A DNA stretch of 64,000 bases, taken from Cyathus striatus (Eukaryota; Basidiomycota; Agaricomycetes; Agaricales; Nidulariaceae). Positions 46,966-59,350 of this stretch are shown here, one piece after another. Where the stretch lies: positions 1,922,001-1,986,000 of the forward strand of contig JAOVFP010000009.1 in NCBI GenBank assembly GCA_025738555.1, read 5' to 3'. Within the stretch, counting starts at the first letter, position 1. Each line of letters starts with the position of its first letter. The notes below the pieces were generated by a model. The model saw only the letters and a program-made list of their open reading frames with translations. It ran no database searches and had not been told where the DNA came from. The translations under genes and the position numbers were made by a program.

Positions 46966-47640
46966 GTATAGAAGAGTGAAAAAATCATGTTTGGTGGCGC
47001 TCGTTATTCTTGGTTGGATGCTAGATTCTGCAATGTGATTAGGTTCAAGAGCAGATGCCGGTTCGATACGAGGTGAATAGAGCCTCTGAGCACGTCAACG
47101 TACACCTGGGAAGGCGCGTTTATGCACTTGTAGCGTCTGCGCCTCTACCCAATTTCATCGAAACGAGTTATTAACCATGTCGCCCATGGTCACTTCATAA
47201 CGATCTCTCATCCTGCAGTCCGTCAGACAGCAGACTGACATTGGCATGTCACATGTGTATAATCGCCCCTTATCGCCATCGGTGTTGACGACGATTCCGT
47301 TCCAAACTTCGACTTGCTCATCCACCAGTTTCAACCAACCACTCTACTCAAACTGTACTCTTCAAACATAATGTCACTTACCAGCACCGTTGACCGCTAC
47401 CTCTCCCTCCCCTCACTCCGTACGCTATATGCTTCAAGCCCCGATCAAGACCAGCTGAGGACGTGAAACCAAAACAGAGCTTGACAGCAGCCTGCTAAGA
47501 TGGGTAACATCGGTACAGTGCACAACATACGTTCTCATCCGCATCACCCTTCATCTGAATCTGACCAGTTCTCGCTTCTGCAACAGACCTCCCGTCTCCA
47601 CTAGGGATTAGTGATTCATCCACACTGCCCATGACCTGAA
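46966..47640. repeat. CpG-rich right flank of the hAT insertion
   Basis: Matches 51890-52230 (GATTCTGCA, GATTAGGTTCAAGAGCAGAT, CACGTCAACGTACACC, CATTGGCACGTCACATGTGT, CATCCACCA). With 40030-40593 it forms one interrupted copy of a repeat whose near-continuous copy lies at 51295-52230. Confidence 0.75.
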
Positions 47641-49140
47641 ATTGACCCGCGCACTCCTACATACAATATCTTAGTGACCCAACGTACTGGACCATTGATA
47701 ATCATTGATAAATCGATAACCACAGAAATAGAACGTGCGCTAGTTAACTGATACTTTCCAACACCAATATGACGAAATCGGGTCTTCGACGAATCATATA
47801 TCCCAGGCGATCTTACAATCTAAATTTCCCTTTGTACTAAGCGCAAGCCCGAAGTAATCAGAGTCAATGCTCGCTTTTATAAGCTCTACGCGTGTCGCAA
47901 AGAGGTATTAGCTCTCGCCCGCGATAACGTACTCCCCAAGTACAATGTAGCAACTGCTGATTACTTGACTTCTCCCGCAAGGGCAAAGTCTCCTTCAGCG
48001 TCTTGGCAACTGCCATGCTCATCGTCCGAGTCACCCCCCTCACCCCTCAATCCCACATATAATCATCCTTCCCTGCACCTTATCAACCCCACGCGTCGTC
48101 CATAACCCCACTTATAGCTCGATAAACCCTTTAACTAAGCAGCAGCGCATATACTCAGGTCGATGTAGATCACGTCTCCGATTTCAAGGCCTTGCGATCG
48201 GAGATGGTGGAGACGAGGGTACTGCGGCCAGCGGTGAGGTAGGCGTATTCAAAACGTAAACGATGTCGTAGGAGACTGCTAAGATGAGTGGGGACGAATC
48301 GGTATGCACGCGTGGGGATCAGAGGGAGGAGGCGGGCGCGCAAGTGTCCCATGTTACGGAACCCCTGTTACCGTGGAGTGAAAGATGTACTCGCTCACTG
48401 AGCGAAACCTCGACACATCTCAGTCACAGGGCTTAGGAGGGAGGAAGACGTTGGTTGCTCAGTGTCTCACAGCTGCCCGAACTCGAACAGTAGCAGGTTG
48501 TGGTGCATGGTGATTGCTGACACGGCGGTCATTGGACGCGGATAGCATGATATCCGCGCCGCTACACTTGGTTGCAGTCATGGACACGGCACAGGGTGCT
48601 AGGCCCAGTAGTATTTCTGAATAAAATGCACAGCATAGGTGTTCGTCTTGAGATTTGGGAGAACCAGGGAGATGATCCAACTGGAGTAGCCCAGCGCATC
48701 TTCCATATCCTCGATTATCCAGAGAATGCGACCCCTAGTTTTCCTGCGAAAGATGACATTCGCTCAGACCGACATAAGCTTAATTCAGGTCTATCGTAGC
48801 CGGTATATGGCGCATCCGGAGTTGCCCCACCGGAGCTAGAGCGACATATTCATTGTAGAGTAGTAGCCCATACCACCAACAAGCCACCATCCAAGTTGGT
48901 CCCAACTTCACGCTGGCACCCCACATCCTCGGCATACATCGCACCACCCCATACGTCGCCCATACGCCTGCAAGACGTACTCTGCATCAATTACGCAGCA
49001 CTCAGTTCTCCTAATACCCCTCCTATGTAACAGCTACGAAGTCGCAGCCAGCTCTCGAAACGAGTTTTATAATATGAGGTTTCTGAAGCCCAGTTATGGT
49101 AGAGACAACGGTAGTAGTGAAATGTTGACAGCAGGTCTAC
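47640..49140 (+). repeat. CpG-rich dispersed repeat, inverted relative to 4690-6110
   Basis: Partner of 4690-6110 and of the decayed copy at 12950-13330. A minus-strand frame (48680-48459) with DIMLSASNDRRVSNHHAP is similar in the 5-kb copy, hinting at former coding sequence. In both copies stops interrupt it, so it is not called as a gene. Confidence 0.75.
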
Positions 49141-50040
49141 GAGATGAAGCTGTAGGCGCGCCGGGCTTGAGACGACTGAGATGTGCATGTAGAGTGACAT
49201 GGTGCTTCAGGTGCCCCAGTCCATCCATTCGGCGACGCGTTACATGAGATACGAAGGAGAGAGACGCCGCGTATAGTCAAACTCCACATTGAGAACGCAT
49301 AAATGGTGAATATATATCAATCTGCGAGGCCGATACTGTGAGTATAGGCACTGTAGGTGTCGAAATGAGAATCGTGCTTCATCGCCAGAACGTTGTAACG
49401 TTGGTAACAAAACCTGGGTGCAACATCGTGGTGCATCCCAAACCTACAGCTCGGAGAGAGTGTGAAACCCGTAGTAATCGTCTGGCGATCTTCATCATCG
49501 CTTGCCCCACCACCCCCATTACCTCGATGTTGCATTGACCTCATCTCCCCACACCTATAACCGAAACATCGCCCGTAACCCAACCACTACTGTACATTGA
49601 CTTCACGTGGTCGGATAAACGCCACTGCATCCCGCTGAGTGACTATGAAGGCGCATCAGGCACTCAGGCCAACGCCTTCTGCTTTGTGGATGCTAGTGAA
49701 TACTCAAGATGGTGGAGACGATGCCGGTGGAAAAGGAGGTAGCGCCCTGCAGGATTTGGGGAAATGAAGCAGTATCGCATTGACGAGGGCGCACTTTGTG
49801 TACTTTGTGGTTATGAACGTAGAAACGATGGTGAAGATGAGGAGTGCGCGGACGAAGAGGGAATGGGATGCTTGAAAAGATTTCCAGAGTTGAACTTTTT
49901 CCGGTGGTGTGTTGCAGAGAAAGATATGACAAGTCCGGATTTACATAGACTAGCACCGTTAGCAAATAGTTGGCGTCCTAGGAAGAGGGGAATGAGACAT
50001 AGCAGCTGGTCTGAGCAAGCAGAGGGTTAGGTGACCGTTA
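49141..50040. other. CpG-rich sequence with short coding-like fragments, no gene resolved
   Basis: A plus-strand frame near 49605-49735 reads CIPLSDYEGASGTQANA, and the minus strand at about 52990-52930 reads SHIPLGDYEGAQRTPMNV. These two look like diverged copies of one protein segment whose identity I do not know. No complete gene can be built. Confidence 0.35.
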
Positions 50041-51200
50041 AATCCGTACAAACGCGCTGTGATTTCCATCGTGCGCGTGACCGGGACAAGTACTAGCCAG
50101 AACCTTCACTGTCCCAATTCTGCTACATCGATTGCTCATATGCACCGCGAAAACCTGAAGACATGCTACTTCGCCAAATCGCTTTAGGTCAGCAGTCGTT
50201 CGAAAATTAAAGGAATGGAGAAGAGAGGTGCAGTAAACGTTGGGTATTCGTTGGGTATTATATGGTAAGCAATGTCTCTCCTCCCCTCTCTTCGTGGTCC
50301 ATCCTCGGTGTGGGTGCTCAACTAGAGCTCGTCTTGCGTTCACCCGTCACTGCATCATATGCTAATTTTTCATCTTCTCACAGGACAACGCAGGGCTATT
50401 ACGCCGTCAACTAGCTGGCAATCGAACTCCATGAGTTGGATAGAGTGGAATGCATTCTCGCAGCTTTAAGGATGACTGGTGTGTTCACTTCTCGTCTTTC
50501 CCCTCTCCCAGCTTACGCTTGCACCTTCCTTTTAGCACATACATCTGTAGTCTCTACATTTACGGCTTACTATGCTCTGCGATCCATTCCAAACCTACCA
50601 CCAAGACGAGGAACGAGGAACAAGTCGCAGCGTCCTCACCATGTATCATACCCGAGTCGTTTCCAACATCTGTGCCGTTCCTGTTCTCTGCGTCCTTCAG
50701 GGTTCGAACGTCTACTCTTTCATAGTGAACATCCCCAATCCCTTCCCCAGCGACATTCCGACTCCTTACGCCTACGTCGAGACCCATGAAAACTGGAATG
50801 GAGAGCGAACTGTGTTGGGCCGTCCGGAGCATAGTGAAAGCCAACGTTGTGCACACGGGTGGTACTGCGGGCTCTGCTGGCGCTCAAGTTGGGGTATCAT
50901 GGAGGATGACTCAAGCGGAGAGGCGAGACGATGGTGGTTCTGGGTAACGGGTTCCTTCCTGGCTGACGTCGATCTGCATGTTCTGCACATCCCTCGAGGT
51001 TAATCAACACGTTTCGCGTGTCCCAAGCAAAGTTGTTCAGCCTCTATACGATTTTCTCAATGCTTTCCTTCCCTTCTCACACTACCCATCGAGTGAGCCA
51101 GAGAATACAACGAGGCATAACAATTCGACGACATGGAGTATCCAATTGCTTTATGCTCCGGAGGGTTTCTTCCTCGTGTTGAATACCGGCGGGTGCAGTC
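50040..51200 (+). repeat. CpG-rich repeat, intact-looking counterpart of 13810-14965
   Basis: CpG-rich version of the worn copy at 13.8-15.0 kb. It contains an exon-like island (50384-50478, between CACAG and GTGTGTT) encoding ...IELHELDRVECILAALR and a 143-codon open frame at 50572-51003 (…ETHENWNGERTVLG…DLHVLHIPRG). The frame has no motif I recognise. It could be a captured gene piece or chance. Confidence 0.6.
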
Positions 51201-51294
51201 GATGGTGAATTAGAAAGAATAGAGAGAGAGAGGAGCAGTGGGTGTTTGATATCACTGAGGTAAGCGCCTCTTCTCCGTTTATGCACCTCCCATG

Positions 51295-52230
51295 CTCCCG
51301 CGGGCCATCATTGCTTCATGCACTAACATTTCCTCTCACAGAACGACATTAGGTCCGACGCGGGAAAAGGGTTGAAGGTCGAACTTAGTGAGCTAGGTGT
51401 GCTGAAGCGGACTCTAGCGGGTTTGCGGACGCGACAGGTGTGTTTTCTTCATTTCCCTTCTCGTCACTTCGTGCTTACGCTTGCGCTTAGCTCATACCTA
51501 ACCCACCATCATTGTCATCCAAGGTCTATTCTGCACCGCCCTCTACGGTGATTGCTTGCGTACAACAACCACCCTTCAAGACTGACGACTAAGACGAGTA
51601 TACCACTCATGAAACCGCTCGGCGTCACCACTATCTCAACACTCCAATCGTAGCGCCTACATCTTCAGCTTGAGCGTTCCCAGGGTTTCTAGAATGCCCG
51701 TCTCTTCCTACTTCCTCCGCCTACGGGGTCGTGCATGAAGGAGCGAGGAGCGAGGATGACGCCTGACGAACGGATAGGCTCGTTATGCTGATGAAGCCGG
51801 AGTACGGGATGCAGGTCTCGATCACTGCCAGCATGTTCGGAAACCTGCGTTCATTTTCGATGCCTTCGTTAACTTCTCCGTTCATAGATTCTGCAGTGTG
51901 ATTAGGTTCAAGAGCAGATGCCGATTCGATACGAGGTGAATATGGTGCGTAGGGACAGCCTCTGAGCACGTCAACGTACACCTGGGAAGGCGCGTTTATG
52001 CAGTTGTAGCGTCCGCGGCTCTGCCCTACTTCATCGAAACGAGAACTCATGGAGCACCCAGAGCTGGAGGCGGGGATGCGATCGGCTTGCGTCTGCCTGA
52101 CATTGGCACGTCACATGTGTATAATCGCCGCTTATCGCCATCGGCGTTGACGACGGTTCGTTCGAAACTTCGACGTGCTCATCCACCACTTTCAACGAAC
52201 CACTCTACTCAAACTCTACTCTTCAAAATA
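51295..52230 (+). repeat. CpG-rich repeat, hAT-free copy of 40030-40593 plus 46966-47640
   Basis: Near-continuous alignment with both flanks of the hAT element. About 80-90 bp present around the hAT site are absent here (TTCATAGATTCTGC joins directly), so it is a paralogous site without the hAT but not a perfect empty site. It contains the exon-like island 51342-51436. Confidence 0.75.
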
Positions 52231-53520
52231 TATTTGCCATCCAGCCCCCACATTGATTTAAGCCTCATTTAACTGCACCAGCTAGAACGATGTGCTTCGA
52301 TACTACTGGGGCTTCCTTACGTAGATTTGTGAAATATGTCGCGTCGCTAAGCGATGTGCTTGCTGAGGGCGTTTCAGAGAGCTTGTAGGGTCCGCAAACC
52401 CGAAGAACTGGGTGCATCGCGATTGATGTACGCCAAACCTCGTTCTTTTTCATTGAGACTCTAAGTTTACTCAAGGGACAGGCAACTGTCGTGTCGACAC
52501 CTAGAGTCTAGACTACCAGCTACCATTCTATGCATCGCTACTCCTCTGGCTCTCTCGAGTCTCGACGGGAACGTGATCCATAGTATTAATATATACCAGG
52601 GAATCAGTGGGTCTAGTGCTCTAGGTTCATTCACGGGTTACCTTACGTATGTTTTTCGTATGATATGCGACAAGCCTGGTTGCTAACCTTACAGATAGTC
52701 CTACCTATCTACGGAAGTCTGACGTCTCTCTCAACTTTTCGGCTGTTTCATTCCCTCTTCTTTCTTACTATCGTCTCTACGTTCATAACTACGATAAACA
52801 CGAAGAAAGGCGGAGTCACCCGTACATGCTCACCTTGCTCCGTCGAACACTTACTGCTTTGTTTATCCTTTCTATGCTACGCTGTTCCGGCCCCTCCATC
52901 GTATCCATCGTCAAACGGCTTTCAGAATCCCTCAAGCATTCCTGGACTACGTTCATCGGAGTGCGCTGCGCGCCTTCATAGTCGCCCAGCGGGATGTGAC
53001 TGTATCCATCCGACAACATGGGGCCAGCATACGAGTATTTGATTTGGTGGGCATAGGTTTGGTAGACGATGCGTTGGAACTGATACGAAGTAGGGTTGGG
53101 GATGAGTATGAGGAGATGTGGGATTGGGGATGAGTATGGGGAGATGTGGGGTTGGGGGATACTCGAGGTGATGTGTGGGTTTAGGGAGGATCGAGGTGAA
53201 GGGGATGGTGGCCAGGCGTATGACGACGATGAAGACCACCGAGACGATTGCAATGGGCTTCATTCTGGCCCCCGGGGACTCTTCGTTACGTTACAAGGAT
53301 ATGAACAAGGCCACGTTTTCCGTATACGCTGTCCCTCCCACCGATACCGAGGCATACAGATTCGTGGACCAGAGTTCCTTGTAGCATTCTATGGCACCCT
53401 ATACTTACATTCCGTTTTCACTTTACTATCATCGGACCTGATGACATCCTTAGCAGGCAAACTAGGAGATTCTGATTTAATTTATACAAGATATGTGCTG
53501 TGCTAATATTTCAAATAACA
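52231..53520. other. CpG-rich sequence with two unassigned coding-like frames
   Basis: Minus 52474-52265 reads NEVWRTSIAMHPVLRVCGPY. Plus 53211-53384 reads METTETIAM-like then GFILAPGDSSLRYKDMNK and FSVYAVPPTDTEAYRFV. Both have non-repetitive, protein-like composition but no recognised domain, and neither has a clear start or partner exons. Between them 53090-53165 is a short GGGGATGAGTATGGGGAGAT tandem repeat. CpG-rich character ends at about 53460. Confidence 0.35.
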
Positions 53521-56500
53521 TTATATGATATCTATAATATAATTAGAAAGTTGCAATTCAAATTAGGTGTGTAATCTTCATGGTCAGTAGCTATATTTTA
53601 TCAAAATATCTGTTTTTTTGTTACCCAGGCCATCTTACCAGTTTATTCTCACTTGGAGGCCCTTTAATTTATACTTCATGTCAAAAAGATGGCTGGACTA
53701 GAGATAAGGCAAGGAATTTGCTTTTCTGGGTCCCTCACTATTTAAGATCTGGATTATGTGACTTTGATACCATATTTATTATAGGACCATCTATTCTATG
53801 CAGGTTAGATCTCTCAAAATTCTGTTATGGGTCTCAGTAGATATGTTGTATTAATTCCTCTTTGTAATATGAACCATGGTTTTATTAGCTATATCCAGTT
53901 ACTAGGAATTACTGACTGTATCAGCATAAATATTATTTGCCAAATTCAATGGATTACATACTAAATTTATGTGTCTGTCAAAAAATTCCAGTTTATCTTG
54001 GAAAGTATTAAGCTTTAAGCCAATAAATTATAATATAGAATACTCTAGTTGGCAGCTTGGCAGCCCATGTACTCTTGGACTGATTCACTACATATAATGT
54101 AAGTGATGCAATAGATCATATTTGCAACTGAGTTTGAGTGACTTTTTTGAGCATTTTTGCTAAAAATTTAGATGAGCTTCAACTGAGTTTCAACCAAACT
54201 GATGCTCCACTTCAAGTTCAGCTGAAGCTGAAATATCCATAATAGAAAATTGAACCATGGCCTATGACATCATTCATGGTTGATGCATGTACTAATTGTC
54301 CAACACATACAAACTCTTTTCATCTACCTAGCAGCATGGTTGAGGAATCAAAGGGATGATTTGAATATATAATTAATAGTGTATTACAGTGAATCATTAT
54401 GTACCATATCACTCAGAGGGATATAGGGAAGGTTTAGCATGGAGGGAGCTACTAATAGTATTAGGTAAGCTTGAGGTTAGAAGTGGAGAACTCAGAAAGT
54501 GCAGAGTGAACCTTGGCTTCAGTCTGTATGCTGTGCCCCTTGTGATTCTTAGTGGTTTGTATTTCAAGTTTGGGGATAGGGTTGGAGCAAGTTCAAGGTA
54601 AAAACAAGCTTGAGGTAGGAGCAAGCTTAAGGTCAGAGCAGAGGAAGATTGGAGGTTCATGTTGAAGTACAGTGGGGGAGAGAGACTAAGGACTAAGGAC
54701 AAATCCTTAGAGACAAATAGACAGAGTAGAGTGGTATATTTGTAATCATAGTTGATATAAAAACTGAAGTTAATGTACAAAAAACTAAGTCTTAAATACT
54801 AAGTAAAGTATGGAGTAGTTTACTTTGAGTGAAGTATAAGGGTATAGCTAGAAATAGGTAAACACAGAGTCAGCCACCATAGAGGAGTAGTGGCTAAAGA
54901 ATGAAAGGAAAGGCTACATATGATATAGTGAAACAGATAGGAGTAGAAATAGAGGAGTAGTTAGAAATGTGTTATGTACTGATTACTTCCTGTAGGAACA
55001 AATGCAAAGATGCCTGGAAGGTGCTAGAGAACTATAACAAAAATCTGAAGTGACAGGCCATATCATAAGTTTCATATATTGCCCACTATAATTACAGTGG
55101 ATATGTGATGTATGAATCACAGTAATCATAGTGGCATCCTAGTAAGGAAGGAGGGAGAAGCAGTTGTAATGGTGCTGTCTCTAGGGAAGCTGATGCATGT
55201 GTGTCCCTAGTGACAGCTTCCTCATCCCACCCAATTTCTCATTTGGAAGTGCTGCCCACTTCCAGTTTCGGTAGTGTTATTAATAGAACAATAATAGTGT
55301 ATGCCAATGTACTGCTAATCTTATGAGTGCTTCTTTGAACCTTCATATTCCCTCCTGTGCCAAAAAATAAAAAATATGCAGCAAATATGACAGGATGTGA
55401 ATACACACTTAACATATCCAACTTATATTATTTATATTAGCTTGAAAGCATGCCCAACATCTTGCTATGGGGATAACTGTCTCCAAAGTGCTATGATGTC
55501 TTTATGTTTTTTATGTTATACATATAACTACAAAAATAATACAGCATCCTTGTGGCCTTTGTATTCCTACTAGACTTAGCAGATAAAATTCTGCTAGTAA
55601 CTCTATAGCTTTTCTATTTTTAAAAAGCTTGATCAGTGATAGTACAATGTGGAACAGTGTTGTGAATAGCATCCACTATTGAACTTAGGTGTAAGTCTGT
55701 AAGACTTTAATTTTTTCATCTGACCAAGACTAGCTAAACCAAAATAGCATCCAATGAAGACATTGACAACTCATATTAATTAAATTACCTTTTCAGCTGC
55801 ATAATATGCACTTATTTTATGCAAAACTACTGAAGTAATGTGTTTAAATTCAATGTTTTTGTATTTCTTAAATCTCTGTGTGATACAGTGCTGGGCAGAT
55901 ATGGCACAAGCATTCCGACAGTTTGAAAATGGGCAGCTAGCAGTCTAGAGCCTAGATGCATCATCATGTGATTATTTTTATTAGGTGATTAAACACTGCT
56001 TTTCTGTGCAATGCCACAGGCACCCATGCCCCAGTATTGTCATGTTAATGCTTTTGCATGCTGACACCACTGTGTCCACTCTCCCATTGATCTAGAACTT
56101 CTCTGCATGCCCTGTAGTGGTTGCAGTACAGTGGGATGTGCAAATATGGCTTTGTTACAAGATTTATGAATAAGATTAAAATTATGGAGATTTTGAAAAA
56201 CATAACATGGAGGGAGAACATAGGATTCTGTTACATAATGAGAGGAAAACACTGATGATAGAATTTGATGCAAATTGAGAAGCAATGGAACAACATGACA
56301 TTAAAATTTGATGGAAGCCAAAGTACTATTGGGAAGTACATAAATACAAATGTGCACCTATCCTGAATATGGGTACATCAGGATTTGGAGCAGCATTATG
56401 GGCAGTGCATGACCTTGCACAGTGTGCACAAGTGAAAGTATCCACCACTTATGGTAAGTACCTAGTCTTATAAATCTACACTATAATCACAGTAAATAAT

Positions 56501-56760
56501 GCATGCAGAGCCCCACTACAACTACAGTAATCCATACATTGCACTATTACTACAATTACGGTGAATGATGTATGACCTATACAGCATCTGGTGGAAGTGA
56601 GTACAGGTATGGAAGCATAAGTGGGAGTGTGGGAATGAACTGTGGCTTCAGCATATGTGCTGTGCCACCTGGGTGCTTTCCAGGTTGGTTTGTATTCCAC
56701 AATGAAGGGTGTTCCAGTCAAAGGGAATGTTCAGGAGTACAGGAGAGAGGGCCTACAGGA
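53521..56760. other. CpG-poor decayed sequence, no gene seen
   Basis: No open frame is convincing. A motif CTTCAGTCTGTATGCTGTGCC (54520) recurs at 56647 as CTTCAGCATATGTGCTGTGCC. Imperfect ~30-bp repeats CACTATAATCACAGTAAATA and relatives occur at about 55080 and 56465-56575. These look like worn repeats. Confidence 0.4.
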
Positions 56761-56769
56761 AATCCAGTT

Positions 56770-57235
56770 GAGTGTCACTTGAATGTCACTTGAATTTCAC
56801 TTGAATTTTGTTTACTTAATTATCTTGCTTATTTTCAGTGGTCTAATTACATGATTTATGTACTTGTTTTCTACTCCAGTCATTAAATAGCTATCTTACT
56901 ATTATGTACTTAATGAACAATACATTAAACTGAAATAACTAAGTAAAATGCACAAGAAATGAGTTAGTAATGGTATAATATTTTTATCACTGTTGCATAT
57001 GTCACTCAAATGTCACTCAAATTTCACTCAAATTTTGAATTGTCACTTGACTGTGACTTGAATGCTACTTGAATGCTACTTGAATGCTACTTGAATTGTG
57101 ACTTGAGTAAAATTGTTGTCACTTGAAAAAAATATCACTCGAATCTTACTCGAATGCAACTTGACTGTTACTTGAATTTTCACTCAAATGTGTCACTCAA
57201 ATTTCTGGACTGTCACTTGAATTTGCTTGTTTAAC
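56770..57235. repeat. Imperfect 10-11 bp repeats (GTCACTTGAAT)
   Basis: Clusters of GTCACTTGAAT / GTCACTCAAAT / GCTACTTGAAT occur at 56770-56805 and 57000-57235, and again as GTCACTCGATTGCAACTCGAA at 58835. The style (short motif, several variants, end-of-element position) is that of subterminal repeats of a worn DNA transposon. Confidence 0.6.
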
Positions 57236-57489
57236 TCACTCAATTATAAATTTAATTGTACTTCTTGTGTACTTCACTCTCATCTGCCCTCCCACTCAAA
57301 CTTTCCCATGCCTCCGCTTATCACCTATGTCCATTAATGTCCCACTCATTATTTCCCACACCTCTGCTTAACTATTATATTGCTTAATTGATGTCAACCT
57401 CACTGCTCATTGTTTCCCACACCTCCGCTTATCATTTGTGTGTTGGATTGGCAAGGTTGACAGCCTTGACTGGGTTATGGGGGTGTATA

Positions 57490-57975
57490 ATATTGGAGCA
57501 CTCCTGCCATGGTGACGAGCCTGGTAGCCCACTCAACTGGTTAAGTACCTGTTCTTGCTTGTGTATAGGCAAGGGCTGGTAGCTCAGTTGGAAGAGTGCC
57601 TAGTCATGAGTATGGGTGGTCACAGGTGTCAGAAGTAACAAGAATAAAGGAGGGTGTTTGAGAGGATAGAGTGTAATAAAGGAGCAAGGAGGGTGATAAG
57701 AGAGCAAATAACTCAGACACAAACACTAACACAGACACAAGATGGGGAGGAAACTTGTTAACTACTACCAAGTTACAGAGTGTTTATATACTAAGGCTGT
57801 CTACCAAAGTCCCAACCAAGGTCCATGTAACTAAGGTAACTGACAGCTGTCAATCTGTCAATCACATATCTGTCAATCACAGAACTGTCAAGTGTGACAG
57901 GTGACAAGTGACAGCTGTCAAAGAAGCTGTGCAACCCTGAATATCTAACAACAGGTTCAATCCCTGTCCAGTCCA
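57490..57975 (+). repeat. tRNA-derived SINE-like sequence with two tRNA-like units, split by a solo LTR
   Basis: 57520-57580 contains a first A-box-like region (CTCAACTGGTTAAGTACC). 57584-57626 plus 57956-57975 form a second unit: GGGCTGG at 5' pairs fully with CCAGTCC at 3', A box TAGCTCAGTTGG, T arm ACAGG-TTCAATC-CCTGT. The anticodon arm does not pair well (loop near GTCATGA), so it is tRNA-like and not a working tRNA. The 324-bp LTR lies exactly within the T arm. Confidence 0.6.
57627..57950. mobile_element. Solo LTR (324 bp), TGTCAG...CTAACA
   Basis: It begins TGT and ends ACA and is flanked by the 5-bp duplication ACAGG (57622-57626 and 57951-57955). Removing it and one duplication restores the tRNA-like T arm, which confirms the boundaries. 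It contains TTTATATACT as a TATA-like motif. It is unrelated in sequence to the LTR at 12246. Confidence 0.85.
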
Positions 57976-59003
57976 ATAGTTTTAACATTGTGATGGATGT
58001 CAACCTTCCCACTCGTTGTTTCCCATGCCTCCGCTTATCCATGCACTGCATGACAACCTTCCTGCTCATCATTTCCCATGCCTCCACTTATTATATTCAG
58101 TTCCCACTCACCGCTGCCTGCCCTTCTTCTCAAAATTCCCATGGTATTTCCTTCATTAAATACTTGTCCTCAACATTTCCCACACATTTTAGTGTTGCCT
58201 GCTGTCACTTATGATTCCCCCATGCTTCATCATTTCATCAATTCATTGTTCCTGCCCCCTGCTTTCATTTTCCCACACACATATTATTTATTTATTGGAC
58301 TTTCCCTTAAGTTTACAGTCATTTAACAGTACCTATGCTTCATAAATTATAGTTGTAAGATTTATTGTACAAAAGTTTAAATTGTTCTACAGTTTAAATT
58401 TGGATTATTTCGCATTTTCATATAATTACCCATACATATAGTACCTTAGGTACAGTCTACTGTATAAACAAGAATATATAAAAGATGATACAAAAAGATT
58501 CAGGAGAAAATAGTAAATATTGAGTGAAAAAATGCGAAATTACTTGCTTACTGTTGAGCATGATGATGAGGAAGAGTGCCCATCAACACATCACCCATCA
58601 ATATGTGCAGCAGCCTTGAGGAAGTGAGTTTGATGGTATTGATGGATGTCAATGACAGCAATTGCAAATATGGACAAAGGTGGGGGGATGTGTGGGAAAT
58701 TTTGAACAAGGCAAGAACATTGAAGGAAATGGCGGGCAGGGGGGCAGGACAGAGGGGAGATATGTAGAGTACAAGAATGTATAAAAATGCATAATTACAT
58801 ACTCAATTTTTTTTCATTACTCAAATCTTGGATTGTCACTCGATTGCAACTCGAATGAAATCAGCCTCAACTGGAATTCTTGTAAGCCCCAGGAGAGTAT
58901 GGAAAGCTGGAGCACCACACTCAAAGCCATCAAAATAAATGAAATTCTGTGCTTCGGCAATACATATGCCAATTTATGATCTAGATTTCATTTTCGGAGC
59001 TCT
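57976..59003. other. CpG-poor intergenic stretch, no gene seen
   Basis: Repeated phrases TTTCCCATGCCTCCGCTTAT / TTTCCCACACCTCTGCTTA occur at 57300-57430 and 58018-58090, part of worn repeats. Open frames are short and low in complexity. Confidence 0.4.
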
Positions 59004-59269
59004 TTACACTGAGCCATGTGTTCCGTACGGATCCACACGGATTACGAAGATTCCGTACGGAATCCGTGCAAATTCTGTAATTAGTAAATTGGCTGGGACT
59101 TCACTTTAAATTTGTAATTATTCCACACGGATTCCTTACGGAATCTGTACGGATTGGTAAATTCCGTACGGAATACGCAGAATTCCGTAACAAAGACTTA
59201 CACGGAATCCATACGGACCTCTTATCTTATCTGTAATTATCATATGTATTTAGTAAAATAACATACCAT

Positions 59270-59350
59270 AGCGTGAATTGAACCCCTAGCCTCCAATTGC
59301 TTTGTCAGCAAACATATGGCGTGCTAAACCAGCTGAGCCAACACGGCCTT
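59270..59350 (-). other. tRNA-like sequence near the left end of copy 2
   Basis: On minus, TTGGCTCAGCTGGTTTAGC resembles an A box and GGGGTTCAATTC a B box, with about 40 bases between. Stems do not close, so it is read as a tRNA-derived relic or SINE head. A comparable tRNA-like relic lies near the end of copy 1 (39262-39345). Confidence 0.45.

Noticed and set aside
50572..51003. 143-codon frame called as a gene
   Set aside because: Open only in the CpG-rich copy, no recognised motif, no clear start or splice partners; kept as part of the repeat entry.
57584..57975. Functional tRNA gene
   Set aside because: After removing the LTR the acceptor and T arms pair, but the anticodon arm does not, and a second tRNA-like unit precedes it; SINE-like is more likely.
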